Part shown: positions 25,451 to 35,655 of the stretch, one piece after another
How the letters are laid out: every line of letters begins with the position of its first letter
Position numbering within the stretch: position 1 is the stretch's first letter
Assembly (NCBI RefSeq): GCF_010093815.1
Contig: NW_022985572.1
Coordinates: 229,548 to 293,547, forward strand
Length of the DNA stretch: 64,000 bases
Reading direction: 5' to 3'
Source of the DNA: Pseudovirgaria hyperparasitica
Lineage: Eukaryota; Ascomycota; Dothideomycetes; Acrospermales; Acrospermaceae
Notes under the pieces: generated by a model
Told to the model about the DNA's origin: nothing
The model's input: the letters and a program-made list of their open reading frames with translations, nothing else
Databases searched by the model: none
Program-made: the position numbers and the translations under genes

Positions 25451-26039
25451 AGTACTGAGTGAGGCAGTTATGGATTCGCGGTATATAGCGTTTCAGATGC
25501 CTGGCTTTTCGAACGATACTAGATCCTCTTCACGTAGTACACGAACATACAGCGCTGGCCACATGCAAGTTAGCTGGGTTGCTAACGTTCGAGTAATTGG
25601 ACGGAAATGAACAAGCTGAGCGACTACGAAGTTGTAAGGGGACTAAAGTGCTTAGTCAATTACGCTTGTAACGGCAGGCCACATGGAAGCCTCATTTTAG
25701 TTAGCATTATACACACCATAAGATACTCACTATCCTATCAGATACGTTGACAGCACGGTTGTGGAGAGGGGTAGCGTATTTAGTGGGGAACCTAGTACGT
25801 CTGACGCGTATAGACTATGCACTTTTGAGTCTTGGACCACACTTTAAAACATTCCTAACCAGCCTTGAATTAATTTCCTTTGACCTAGAGCACGCTACGG
25901 CGGACTTCCTCATAAGGCTCCGGCTTGATCATGAGGCCTACCTTCAGTATTTGTGTTTGACGTCAGAAGGGCATTGTCCATTCCCCGCAGTCACTCGAGG
26001 CAGCGTAACCATTCACTCGTCACACCCACGATACTCATC
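25451..26039. promoter_or_regulatory. Shared divergent promoter, AtuA-like / CoA-transferase
   Basis: 589 bp separate the two starts, with no other gene between. This is the only region available for both promoters. I did not identify a specific operator. Confidence 0.5.
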
Positions 26040-28021
26040 ATGGGCTCAGCACCTCAGTACAGCGTGCCGGAAGAGGCCCAGTCTATCTTCCAGCAGGGAA
26101 TACTGGATAACGACTTGGTCCCGGATTTACCCTCCGAACTGCGTTCGCTTGCTAAGCTTGTGCGTTTCAATGGGTCTTCAGAGCCGACTCTACCCATCAA
26201 TTGGCGCTTCGCGGAAAGCATATCAGCACTGAAGGCATTTGAAGCTTCAATGCTGATGATCTTGATCAGTCGTAAATACAAGACGACTCCGACCGAAGTG
26301 ACTATCAATACGTGAGTCGGCCAGTGAACTCTCCGTTTGAAGGCCACTCTAACACGTCCTCCAGTGACCATGCTACGCTTTTCATCATGTCCCCCCTTGT
26401 AGCAAAGGTCATCAAGGATGGAGAGCCGAGAAGGATTGCGTTTGATGTCAACGGAGATGAATTCTTGAAGAAGGCATTCCCATCAACAGATAAGCATCGA
26501 CTAGGGGCTACGCCGCATCGAAGCCTGACAACAAACATTTACAAGACCAAAGATGGTCGATTTTATCACGTCCACGGTATGGAACCCTACGACTCTTATT
26601 CTAGCGTTTTTTCATGTTCCGCGCAGGAAGTCTCAACCCCGAGCCGTCCCTTGAAGCGTTGGGTCTCCCAGCCGACGCTCCTGACACCGAGACTTACGAA
26701 CAGACTCTGGCGAATCTCCAATCTGCAGTTTCCACCTTTGACTCTGCCGCCCTTGATGAGCTTATGAACGAGAAGTATCGTCAGGCTGGCACCATTTGCT
26801 ATTCGTCGGAAGAGTTCTTTGCCAGTGCACATGGCAAAGCAAACGCCCACGTAGCTTTGTACGAACTTCCGCCGACATCAGAGTCCTCCGGCGCTCACCC
26901 ACCCTCCTGGTGGCCCGAAAACAGTAGCATCCCATCATCGCCCAAGCGTCCCCTTGCAGGGCTCAAGATCGTAGACTTGACTCGCATCATCGCAGGCCCA
27001 AGCATCACACGTGGACTAGCTGAGATGGGCGCGAGTGTCATGCGTATTACGAGCCCCCACGTTGCAGACTTTTCAGTGCTACACCCAGATTTGAACTGGG
27101 GAAAGTGGAACGGAAGTCTGCACCTCACCAATGAAGAAGATAAAGAAAAGCTACGTGCGCTGATTCGGGACGCGGACGTCGTTGTTGATGGGTATCGGCC
27201 AGGGGTTATGGAGAAACATGGGTTTGGTCGAGATGCAATTTTTGAGCTTGTGAAGGAACGTGACAGGGGAATCATCCATGTGCGGGAGAACTGTTATGGA
27301 TGGCATGGCCCATGGAGCCATCGAAGTGGGTGGCAGCAGATTAGCGATGCGGTGCGTTTACGATCTCAGGATTTGTGCTCTTGCTGACTATGCAGTGTAC
27401 CGGCGTTTCGATGTCTTACGCAAAGGCCATGGGTAATGACGAAGCTGTCACTCCTGTCTTTCCAAATTCCGATTACTGGTATGCTTCTTGTCTTGATCTT
27501 ATTGAGCACATCTGACTGTTTCAGCACTGGCGTCTGTGGTAGCACCGCTGTTCTCCATGCTCTTGTGCGCCGTGCCGAGTTTGGCGGGAATCAGAGTGTT
27601 GATGTAAGCACAATCGACAGTAACAATAGCTTCTTCCACTAATGTTACACAGGTCGCTCTCAATTACTACTCTCAGTGGCTTATACGCTCTGTTGGTACG
27701 TACCCTCCTGAAACATGGACCAAAGTCCACCAACGTTACAAATCACCCATCTATCGGCATTATCACAACATGGGTTACACTCTACCTGCCATGCTCAAAC
27801 TTTTGAGCGAGTACAATGCCAACACCCTGTTCGATCCCGCCTTCTTCGAGAACCGAGCGGCAAAGAATATCGAGTTGACGTTCGTGCTACCAAAACCCAT
27901 CGCACAGTTCAAGGACGAAGACGTCAAGCTAGGATACAATGTTGGTACGCGTACGAATGGTGTTGATGTTCCGAGATGGCCGGATGACCTGAATGTTGAA
28001 CATGTGACAGATGAGAATTGA
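26040..28021 (+). CDS. CaiB/BaiF family III CoA-transferase
   Basis: Six exons (26040-26311, 26365-26576, 26627-27351, 27396-27478, 27525-27603, 27653-28021) join in phase to 579 residues. The second half carries the family core: PLAGLKIVDLTRIIAGPSITRGLAEMGASV split across two blocks, then DADVVVDGYRPGVMEKHGFG and GIIHVRENCYGWHGPWSHRSGWQQ, the region of the CaiB fold that holds the catalytic loop. The N-terminal 250 residues look like a second, diverged half-domain, as is usual for fungal members annotated as CoA-transferase family III or alpha-methylacyl-CoA racemase-like. It should move CoA between acyl acids; the substrate is unknown. The divergent AtuA-like neighbour points to branched-chain or isoprenoid acid catabolism, which is inference. 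Confidence 0.9.
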
Positions 28022-28686
28022 AATGAAATGTAGGAGCTTGTTTCTCGCGCTTCTAGCAGGCGCGAATATTGATAAACAGTCCTGCCTAGCTCTTTGGGTT
28101 GACACATAGAGTGACAAGAACGCATAACAGCATCCTATCTCTCTATATTTGTGAAATTAACTGGGAGACCGAACACCTAATCCCTTCGCTCCTCATAGAA
28201 TTCGAAGGCAAAGGGCTGTCAAATCACCCCTACCTAGAACGCTCTGTGTATGTTACGAGCACCATCAAAGCCCTGAAATTCACAACCTCAAGCTTTTTGC
28301 TAGCAATTCGAGGCCTTTGTAGGCTTGAAACCAAGTGGCTATCAGCTGGATGCACTTTTCACGCCTTCTTGTAACACTATCAACCTAGAAACGCTTGACA
28401 TTATATACAGAGCTATAGTCTCCCATGGAGGTAGATCTACAATTTCCGTTAGTATGTGTCGGGCAGCAATAGGTGATGCGATCCATATTCGTTTCATGTT
28501 AGACGGTCTCACATCTTCAATCAATGTTTAATAAACCAAAATCGCAAAAATGGCGCCCTCGTACCATTAGAAATGGGAAGCCAATGTTCTAGTGTCACGA
28601 TGTGCACAGTCAGATATCAAAGATCAGGGTTTGCAAATGGTCTGTTACTTTCGGGGCGCCTTGTAGACGCGAGTGGTATTACATGC
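28022..28686. other. Intergenic (convergent 3' flanks)
   Basis: Lies between the stop codons of two convergent genes. Short frames on both strands have no recognisable content, and I see no gene or repeat. Confidence 0.4.
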
Positions 28687-29426
28687 TCAAACAAGTCCGA
28701 GCTTCTTCTTCACATCTGTCTCCGAGATATCCCGGCCTGTTTCCTCGTTGAATCGCTTCGCCACGCGCTGGAACGCGGCTTCCGCATCCTCCACGTGCAT
28801 GCGAGCCAGCATCTCGCACTCCACCTCGTTGAACTCATCGTCTACAGATAGAAACATATATCTTCCATTTCCTCCTCTCGATCCACTACTCGGCTCCGCT
28901 GCTGCCCCAGAGTCACCATTGGTCTTTTTGCCCTTACTGGGCTTGCCCTTCTTCTTGTTGTCTTTCTTTTTCTCAAGATCCGGCTTTTCGATCTCTTTGT
29001 CGTCGGACTTGATCTGTGGGAAACGTTTCTTCAGCGCCCACGCTGGCTTGCCCGTTTCGGAGGCAATGTCTTTCCAGGACTTTCCTTCGGCTTTCATGCG
29101 GAGGAGTGTAGCATCTTGGTCGGCAGTGAAGACGTCTGGTGCTGGTGTTGGTTCAGCTACGACTGCTGGGGTTTCGGCTGGAGCAGGCTCAGTCGCTGCA
29201 ACAGGCTCAGGAGGTTTGTCATCTGCAGGAGCTACAGCCGCGACCGTAGCACTCTTCTCTTTCTGTATAAAGTTGTCAGTGGCCTGCGTGAGAATGAGAC
29301 TGCAGCTCTAGAGTTTGATACAAGTAGAGCCATGAATACCTCCTGACGGACCTTTGGAACCCAGCTCGGTTTACCGCCCATTGCAACACGATATACGTCA
29401 AACATTGAGACGCGCTTCGGAGGCAT
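28687..29426 (-). CDS. Myb/SANT-like domain protein
   Basis: Exons 29426-29340 and 29262-28687 join in phase to about 220 residues. The N-terminus is MPPKRVSMFDVYRVAMGG. A Pro/Ala/Glu linker follows. Then comes a Myb/SANT-like unit: FTADQDATLLRMKAEGKSW, KDIASETGKPAWALKKRFPQI. A long Lys/Asp/Glu-rich stretch and a helical C-terminus (EDAEAAFQRVAKRFNEETG) complete it. The domain suggests DNA or histone-tail binding in the nucleus. It is small for a transcription factor, and no known ortholog name comes to mind. Splice sites are clean (GTATTC donor, TATACAG acceptor). Confidence 0.8.
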
Positions 29427-30065
29427 TGTTCGTCAGTTTCGTAGATGTGAAGATGTGTCGATTCTGTGAACGGGATGGTTTGTGGTTAGGTGAAATTTAT
29501 AGGATTGAGTGTGCTTGGTCGACTTGAGATATAGACGAGTCGGTGAGCTAACGGTGGTTCACTCAGCGCCTTGATGGAAAGAATGGCGGACAATAGGCTC
29601 GTGTAATGTCAATTGGCACGCGTTCACTTCCCTTAAACCAATGTTGCCGTTGTTCAAACACGTCATTGACAGCATGGGGTACCCTTGTCCGAGAAGTGAA
29701 ACAGTATAGACAGTTTTTCAGCTGATGGTCAGTCCGGCGATATTTGGATGATCTTGGGACAGTTGAAGTGCAGTATTGATCATTACTGCATACTGTTGAA
29801 GAATCGAAATCGTAAAAAATAGCATAAATCCCATAATAAAATCACAACACGTCGAGTATAACAGGTCGAGAGTGCCTTTGTGGTAAGCCATTTAGAACAC
29901 ACGTCAATACTGAAAATTGAAGACCGCATCTACTGCACTTACCAACACATTCATCTGGTTGCGAACGTCAATTCTTATAGTGGAGGAAAATGGAGCAAAA
30001 TATCTATGGCCTAGCACGGTTTGACACTGAAAGTGATATCAAGGACAGCGTCAATAGCGAGTGCA
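29427..30065. other. Intergenic, 5' of the Myb-like gene
   Basis: Promoter space for the Myb-like gene and 3' flank of the macrodomain gene. No open frame of note and no repeat. Confidence 0.4.
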
Positions 30066-30857
30066 CTACAAGAAAATAGTGATTTCGCTCTCCATGCCTG
30101 GCTCCAGTTTTAGACTTCTGAGCGCTTTTAGGGTGTCCTCCCATGGTACAGCAAATTTTCCTGCATTGATCTTACAAATGCGCAGTTCACCGACATCCTC
30201 ACCTACGTTTCGTGCGTCTCGAATCTGTCGTAGCAAATCTAATAGCGCCGGTCCTGTGTTTGCGAGTATGCGTGCAGGTACATCCTTGCGCCGTCCATAG
30301 TGCCTGCTCGTAAACAAACAGCCGACATAATGTTGCGGCTCGTTCTTCTGCTCACTAGCAGGAGAAGGTGGAATCAAGAGCGCTGTTCCAGGTTTAGCAT
30401 CTGAGGGATTCTTCTTGCAGTACGAAGCGTAACGTGTGTTAGCCTTTGGATATCGCAAACGGAATTCTGCAGCAATTCCGGTGCCCCATACGCCTGCACA
30501 ATTGCAAGCATGAATGAAGACAGTGCGGGAAGGGGCGACGGAAAAGATATCGCCGTGAGTTGTAGTGATACTAAGACGCGTTGGTGGGAGAGGGGTCGCA
30601 AGTGGCGTAGATTGCAGGAGAGTACTGCGTTCTCCTAGTACTGTTCCCTCATTGATGCTGCAGGTCTCTGCTATGAAATCTGATCGAGATGTAGCTCTCG
30701 CGACCGACTCAAAGGTAACATCAGGCGCGGCCCCGTGGTCAGACTCAGGCTTAATGACAGGTTGGACGGAAGGACTAGGGTGTGAGCTTTCAGAGGCACG
30801 AGACTCATAGTACGCATCAGCTTCCTCGCGCATCGCAGAGCTCGTTAAGCTAGGCAT
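30066..30857 (-). CDS. Macrodomain protein, POA1-like
   Basis: Intronless frame of 263 residues. After about 90 low-complexity N-terminal residues, a macrodomain starts at HGDIF (101-105). It has the signature NCAGVWGTGIAAEF (119-132), a phosphate-binding loop of the POA1 type, and ends in a hydrophobic strand (ESEITIFL). Yeast Poa1 hydrolyses ADP-ribose 1''-phosphate, a by-product of tRNA splicing, and related domains remove or bind ADP-ribose. The N-terminal extension is longer than in yeast Poa1, so the protein may be located or regulated differently. It is head to head with the Rieske subunit gene, 478 bp apart. Confidence 0.85.
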   Translation of the reverse strand: MPSLTSSAMREEADAYYESRASESSHPSPSVQPVIKPESDHGAAPDVTFESVARATSRSDFIAETCSINEGTVLGERSTLLQSTPLATPLPPTRLSITTTHGDIFSVAPSRTVFIHACNCAGVWGTGIAAEFRLRYPKANTRYASYCKKNPSDAKPGTALLIPPSPASEQKNEPQHYVGCLFTSRHYGRRKDVPARILANTGPALLDLLRQIRDARNVGEDVGELRICKINAGKFAVPWEDTLKALRSLKLEPGMESEITIFL

Positions 30858-31335
30858 TCTTGCTGAAGGGCTCAGCTCTAATGATCGGTCGAACGCATCG
30901 GGGTGTTCCGAAGAGAATGAAAGAGATCGGGAGACAGACCGGAGGTCTCGCGCAAGCTGATGGTGAGCAAGAAAACCTAGATGAAAGCTGAGATTGAAGG
31001 CTTATGCTGAAAGAAGCCTACAGGGTGTTCAATGTTAGCAGTTTCCGAAGATTATCTACGCGATATGGTGCGTTGATGTTGATGATGGTGAAAGATGACG
31101 GAGGAGCAAGCAAGTCCACACCTTAATATGGAAGTGAATGGCAGTTGCACTAACCCCAAAGTAGCATGGTCGAGATGATGACTAAATGACTAAGCCAAAG
31201 ATTCTGATTGGCCCGTATCAAGTAGCACCTTCGGCTTCACGAACTTCGACTTCTCGCTCCCGGCCAAGCTCCCCTACCTGGGTACATCACCATTGCCGTC
31301 GACCTCACCACTCCTCCATTGCCATCGCTGTCATC
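30858..31335. promoter_or_regulatory. Divergent promoter, macrodomain / Rieske genes
   Basis: 478 bp between the two starts. An ATG at 31186 is in frame with the Rieske gene, but the encoded extension is not mitochondrial-like and I treat it as 5' leader. Confidence 0.45.
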
Positions 31336-32225
31336 ATGCGGAACCTTGCATTCAAGGCCGGTACACTCGCCCGTGTGTGCTCACGGCAGCAATTGCCCTC
31401 TGTACATGCCTCGGGCGCTGCCGTCCAGCAAATCCAGCAGAAGAAAAACGCTTCCTCCTTCGACAACCCCTTCCGTGAGACTCAGACCACAAAGATACCT
31501 AGCTTCGACAAATATAGAAACAGTGGAGGAGAGTCGAGCGCGAAGGTCTTTCAGTATTTCATGGTGGGAACGATGGGCGCTGTGACTGCGCTGGGCGCAA
31601 AGAACACCGTGCAAGGTGCGTAACAATCAATTGACGCTCTACATCATCCTCTTAAGCTCGCGGACACCTATGGAATATCTTGTGGAGGCTAACGCTACTG
31701 TCTCGTTAGACTTCCTCGTCAACATGTCCGCATCAGCAGACGTTTTGGCCATGGCGAAGGTCGAGCTCGACCTTTCCGCAATTCCCGAGGGCAAGAATGT
31801 AGGAAATCTTGTCGTAGATTATGAAATCGTATACTGAATCACAAAAGGTCATTATTAAGTGGCGTGGCAAGCCTATCTTTGTTCGCCACCGTACCGAGGA
31901 TGAAATAAAGGAAGCCGACGAGACAAAGTGGGAAAGTCTGAGAGACCCCCAGCCCGATTCAGACCGAGTCAAGAAGCCAGAATGGTTAATTATGTTGGGT
32001 ATGTCTTCTCAAATGGTATTTTTGGCCAAGCTAACACCAACAGGTGTATGCACTCACTTGGGTTGTGTGCCCATTGGTGAGGCTGGGGACTTTGGTGGAT
32101 GGTTTTGTCCTTGCCACGGTTCGCATTACGATATATCCGGCCGTATACGAAAAGGACCTGCTCCTCTCAATCTCGAAATCCCTGAATATGACTTCCCCGA
32201 GGAGGGGACTGTTGTCATTGGTTAA
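31336..32225 (+). CDS. RIP1: Rieske iron-sulfur subunit of complex III
   Basis: Four exons (31336-31615, 31710-31798, 31848-31998, 32044-32225) join in phase to 233 residues. The start [20 protein letters not shown] is a typical mitochondrial presequence. A membrane anchor follows ([17 protein letters not shown]). The 2Fe-2S cluster boxes are CTHLGCVP and CPCHGSHYD, with all Cys and His ligands present. The hinge ([19 protein letters not shown]) and the [10 protein letters not shown] segment are standard. The protein transfers electrons from ubiquinol to cytochrome c1 in the inner membrane. Every intron is in a conserved-looking place and the family length is normal. Confidence 0.97.
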
Positions 32226-33875
32226 GAACACAATTGTAGATACGGGGTGTACTTATAGCAACAGAGGAAGAGCGTCTCATTTGTGCTACTTGATTCACTG
32301 AGGCATAGAGGTGTTGCGAAATACATTTACAATTTTTGTCAAACGGCCCTGCCGTTGGTTGTTGGGATATCATGAGATAGACTGTTCGAGACGACATGAA
32401 AGTGACCGGCAGGCACCATTCCAGCAATCGCGCAAATCAGTGCTACACCAGCTATGTAAAGACTTCACTAACATACTACCTCTGATCAACTGACTAGTGG
32501 TGTGCTTTCTTCCTCACGGGTCTTGCCGAGTAAAATTTCGGATTCAACAATTGAAACACGACCCGTCATGACAATCAATAGTACAAAGATTTTAGATGCA
32601 ATGCTTACAATGTTAGCCGGGCTCTCGGCGTGGGTGGTCATAGTCAACTATCACTGTAACTGCTCACATTCACTGCTTATCCTTGCACAATCACAATCTA
32701 CGGAATTGTTGATTTGGTGCGGCACAAAGTTCCAGAACTGTGATTCGCAGTCCCTCTGCATAATCGACACATGAGGTAGACTTCTACTTATACACAGTCC
32801 TCATACCCTTTGTTACGCCCGGAGCAATAGTACATTATATCTACCTCTCATATACATGACTTCTCACTATAACGAGAATCTATGAGGCTCCATCTGCTGA
32901 GGGATCTCGAAAAGCAAAGACTAAAAGGCTACGCAAGCATCGCTCTGACACATACAAAATCAAGTTTCAAAGTCAAAACAGTTCAACCTCGGAGGGTCCA
33001 TTTGGTCTCGCTAACTTCCTGGGAATGGGCAGACGCTACCATGAGGCCTTGAAGATCTTGACCGATTGTTCACTCGTACCACTACGGAGCATTAACTGGA
33101 GAGCCGTACCTTGAGTTCCAGCTTGGAAAAGGTCTTAGCTGAATCACCATCCAAAGCAATGTTGATACTAGAAAGTTCGATTCATGTACGCATCGAAAAT
33201 ATGAGTACACGTTACTCTCTGGCTATATGAGTTCGTACAACTCGAAGAGACTACAGGTCAAGGACAAGAAGACAATGATTTTCGCATCAGCTGCGCAAGT
33301 AAATCTCGTTCAACCATAATGCTTTATCTCGTCATCCAAAAACTCGGATCAGCCCGTCGGATGATCGCCATACCGCCTTGCGCTATCGGAAGGTGTTCGT
33401 ATACTGCCGATCACTTCTCAGTCTTCGACACCTCAGGAAACCAATCACATTCTCGACTATCGTTCACTTCTACATAGGTGTACTGCCACTAAGTATAGCT
33501 CTCGCGTAAAGTCTTGTCGGTATGCAAACCAGGAACAGATACAGGCGAAGCGTACGCCACCCGCGTAAAGGCGTCTAGAGGGTGGTAGTACATGACGAGC
33601 GCGAATGAGCTAAGATCTGCTTGGGAGTGAGGCTCTAGCCAATGTAAAGTCCCCAAGACGACATGCAGGTCGTCGAAAGGATCTCTTCGTCTATGGATGA
33701 AGATCTTTTGACAGACACTGTGGCTCCATTGATTAGCCTATGTTTTTTGTGTTCCCCGAGCGTTGACGGAGATGGACCAAACAAAACTTGACCAAAAATA
33801 TATAAAAACGTCGGTGCCCCTTAGCTACCTCTTCTGTTCACAAGTCCCAACCTCGTTCCTTGCTACAATATCGAT
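32226..33875. other. Intergenic, 1.65 kb
   Basis: No supportable gene. The distal 100 bp form the promoter of the next gene. Confidence 0.4.
33799..33807 (+). promoter_or_regulatory. TATA box of the small secreted protein gene
   Basis: TATATAAAA lies 69-77 bp before the start codon, with a pyrimidine-rich leader between. A TATA box this canonical is uncommon in the window. Confidence 0.6.
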
Positions 33876-34403
33876 ATGAAGGTAAGAATATTAAATGCCA
33901 CTCATACATTACAGTATTCAAAGATTAATGTATATCAGTTCCTTAGCACCATTGTTGTGTCCATCGCTGCCACTCTGGCAACAGCGACCCCAATTGAACA
34001 ACGATCCGGATCTCCTCTCACTCAAGCACAAGCCGAAGCTCGCCTTCAACCGCAAGGTATCTCTGCAATCTCTTCCGGCGGCTGCACCGACAAGACGAAT
34101 CCTAAATGTACATCGTACGCGGGTATTCTCAGCGGAACTGTGGACGGAGCCATAACACTTAAAGGCGCATGTGGTTGTGACATCACTATCACCGGTGGTA
34201 CCGAGACTGGACATGCAGGCGGCACGTATAGTCATGCCAACGGCTATAAATTCGATTTCAGGAAGAATACAGCGCTGAACAACTATGTCACGCAGACTTT
34301 CACACGCATCGCAGACCGTGGAGACGGATATCCGCAGTGGAAGAGCGCGGCTGGGAATATCTACTGCGATGAAGGTAATCATTGGGATGTGACGTATTAT
34401 TGA
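33876..34403 (+). CDS. Small secreted protein with M15/hedgehog-like zinc-site motif
   Basis: The frame is open for 175 codons, but a 57 bp intron (33882-33938, GTAAGA...TATATCAG) after codon 2 is likely. Removing it gives MK joined to FLSTIVVSIAATLATATP, a clean signal peptide, and a 156-residue protein. The mature part has GGTETGHAGGTYSHANGYKF and ends EGNHWDVTYY. The spacing S-H-x6-D followed by E-x2-H-W-D resembles the zinc ligands of the LAS/M15 (D-Ala-D-Ala peptidase, hedgehog-like) fold. Four cysteines (SSGGCTDK, NPKC, GACGC) may form disulphides. An extracellular peptidase-like or wall-binding role is inference. A TATA box sits about 70 bp upstream. Confidence 0.8.
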   Translation: MKVRILNATHTLQYSKINVYQFLSTIVVSIAATLATATPIEQRSGSPLTQAQAEARLQPQGISAISSGGCTDKTNPKCTSYAGILSGTVDGAITLKGACGCDITITGGTETGHAGGTYSHANGYKFDFRKNTALNNYVTQTFTRIADRGDGYPQWKSAAGNIYCDEGNHWDVTYY

Positions 34404-34503
34404 GTTTAGCATTCAGTCGCAAATGAAGTATACATGATGTGGCATATACCTATCTTTATAACATGCCTTCCTGTGTGTATGTATGTCTTGTAGTCGCCTT
34501 TGG

Positions 34504-34993
34504 TTACTTTGAACCCTCCCCGAGCCAGGATTCGACTTCGATCTCAAAATGCATGGCTGGCGACCCCAACTCCTTGACGCCAACCTCCGTCCATACTGCC
34601 GCATGCCCTGGCATCCATTTCCGCAGTTCTCCAACAATTAGGTCTGTTTGCGAAGGGATGTCTGTCGAGTACGTGACTACCTTGTACACCTGGTCCCAGC
34701 CTGTACCTCCAGCATGCTTAAGGGCGACTTCAACATTGGCGAATGCTTGGTGAATCTCGTCAGCAAGCGAGCCGGGTATGAATGAATGATCGAGACTCGG
34801 ATCAGGGTTGTGAGGATCCCAGCCTCCTGTAGGTGAGTCAGTAAACGCTACAGGAAAATAAGGTGATTGAGGAGCATCTACCTTGACCCGAAATCACGAG
34901 ACGGTCACCAACGCGAACAGCTTGTGTAAAAGACATGCTCTGGCGAGCAAAGGTACCCCAGCCGGGATAGTCGTACGATTGAAGGTTGGACAT
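34504..34993 (-). CDS. RidA/YjgF family protein
   Basis: Exons 34993-34882 and 34826-34504 join in phase to 144 residues. The order of family blocks is clear: the N-terminal half ends AVRVGDRLVISGQGGWDP, then ALKHAGGTGWDQVYKVVTYS, PGHAAVWTEVGVKELGSPAM and the terminal IEVES strand. RidA proteins hydrolyse reactive enamine/imine intermediates; many fungal paralogs have unknown substrates. The usual active-site Arg near the C-terminus (the R in R-x-E-x-E contexts) is not evident; the strand reads HFEIEVES, so catalysis may differ. A TATATAAA element lies 112 bp upstream on the minus strand. Confidence 0.88.
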
Positions 34994-35655
34994 GGTAAGT
35001 GCTTGCTAATACAATAATGACTTAGGAGTGCTTAGATGTTACAGGTTTTTGTCTTCAACTGCTTGTGGAATAGGGAATTCGAATATGGCGGAACCTCCTC
35101 TCCCTTTATATAATTTCAGGCCAACACTTCTACTAGGTGTGCTCGGACAATTCTCAGTAGAAAATTCTCCTGTTGGACCAGTAGCATGTTATAGTGCTGA
35201 CCGAATAAATGCTGATGGATACCGCTCCAGAGCTGAAGCATATGCTAAGACTCGTATCCATATACCCCTCAATTGATCAACTGATCACTTACTATTTTGA
35301 TTGTATATTTTAGCCGCCAAGTTATTGTGCCTGGCACATTGACCATCGAAGGAAGGCTACATACTCCTAGCTGAACTGAATGTGGTTTAGTGTGGCTACT
35401 GCGATGGATTACGGAATCGCATCGCTGACAAATGCTTCTATGAATGCATCAAACAGCCATGGGATTCAACGGTGCTCGTGTTGGGTGACTACCAGGTAAT
35501 CACATATACATGGCGCTCATTTCTGCCTCCAAGACTGCAAGATTTGACTCGAACTCGAGAAAGCACGAAGGACAGAGGTTCGAAGACTCACGAGTTTTCA
35601 TGGTCATGCGTGAAGTAACCAAAAAAGAAAGGTAGCAAGGGGAGTCTAATATCCT
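34994..35655. other. Intergenic
   Basis: Promoter of the RidA gene, with a minus-strand TATATAAA at 35105-35112, and 3' flank of the flavoprotein gene. No gene seen. Confidence 0.4.
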
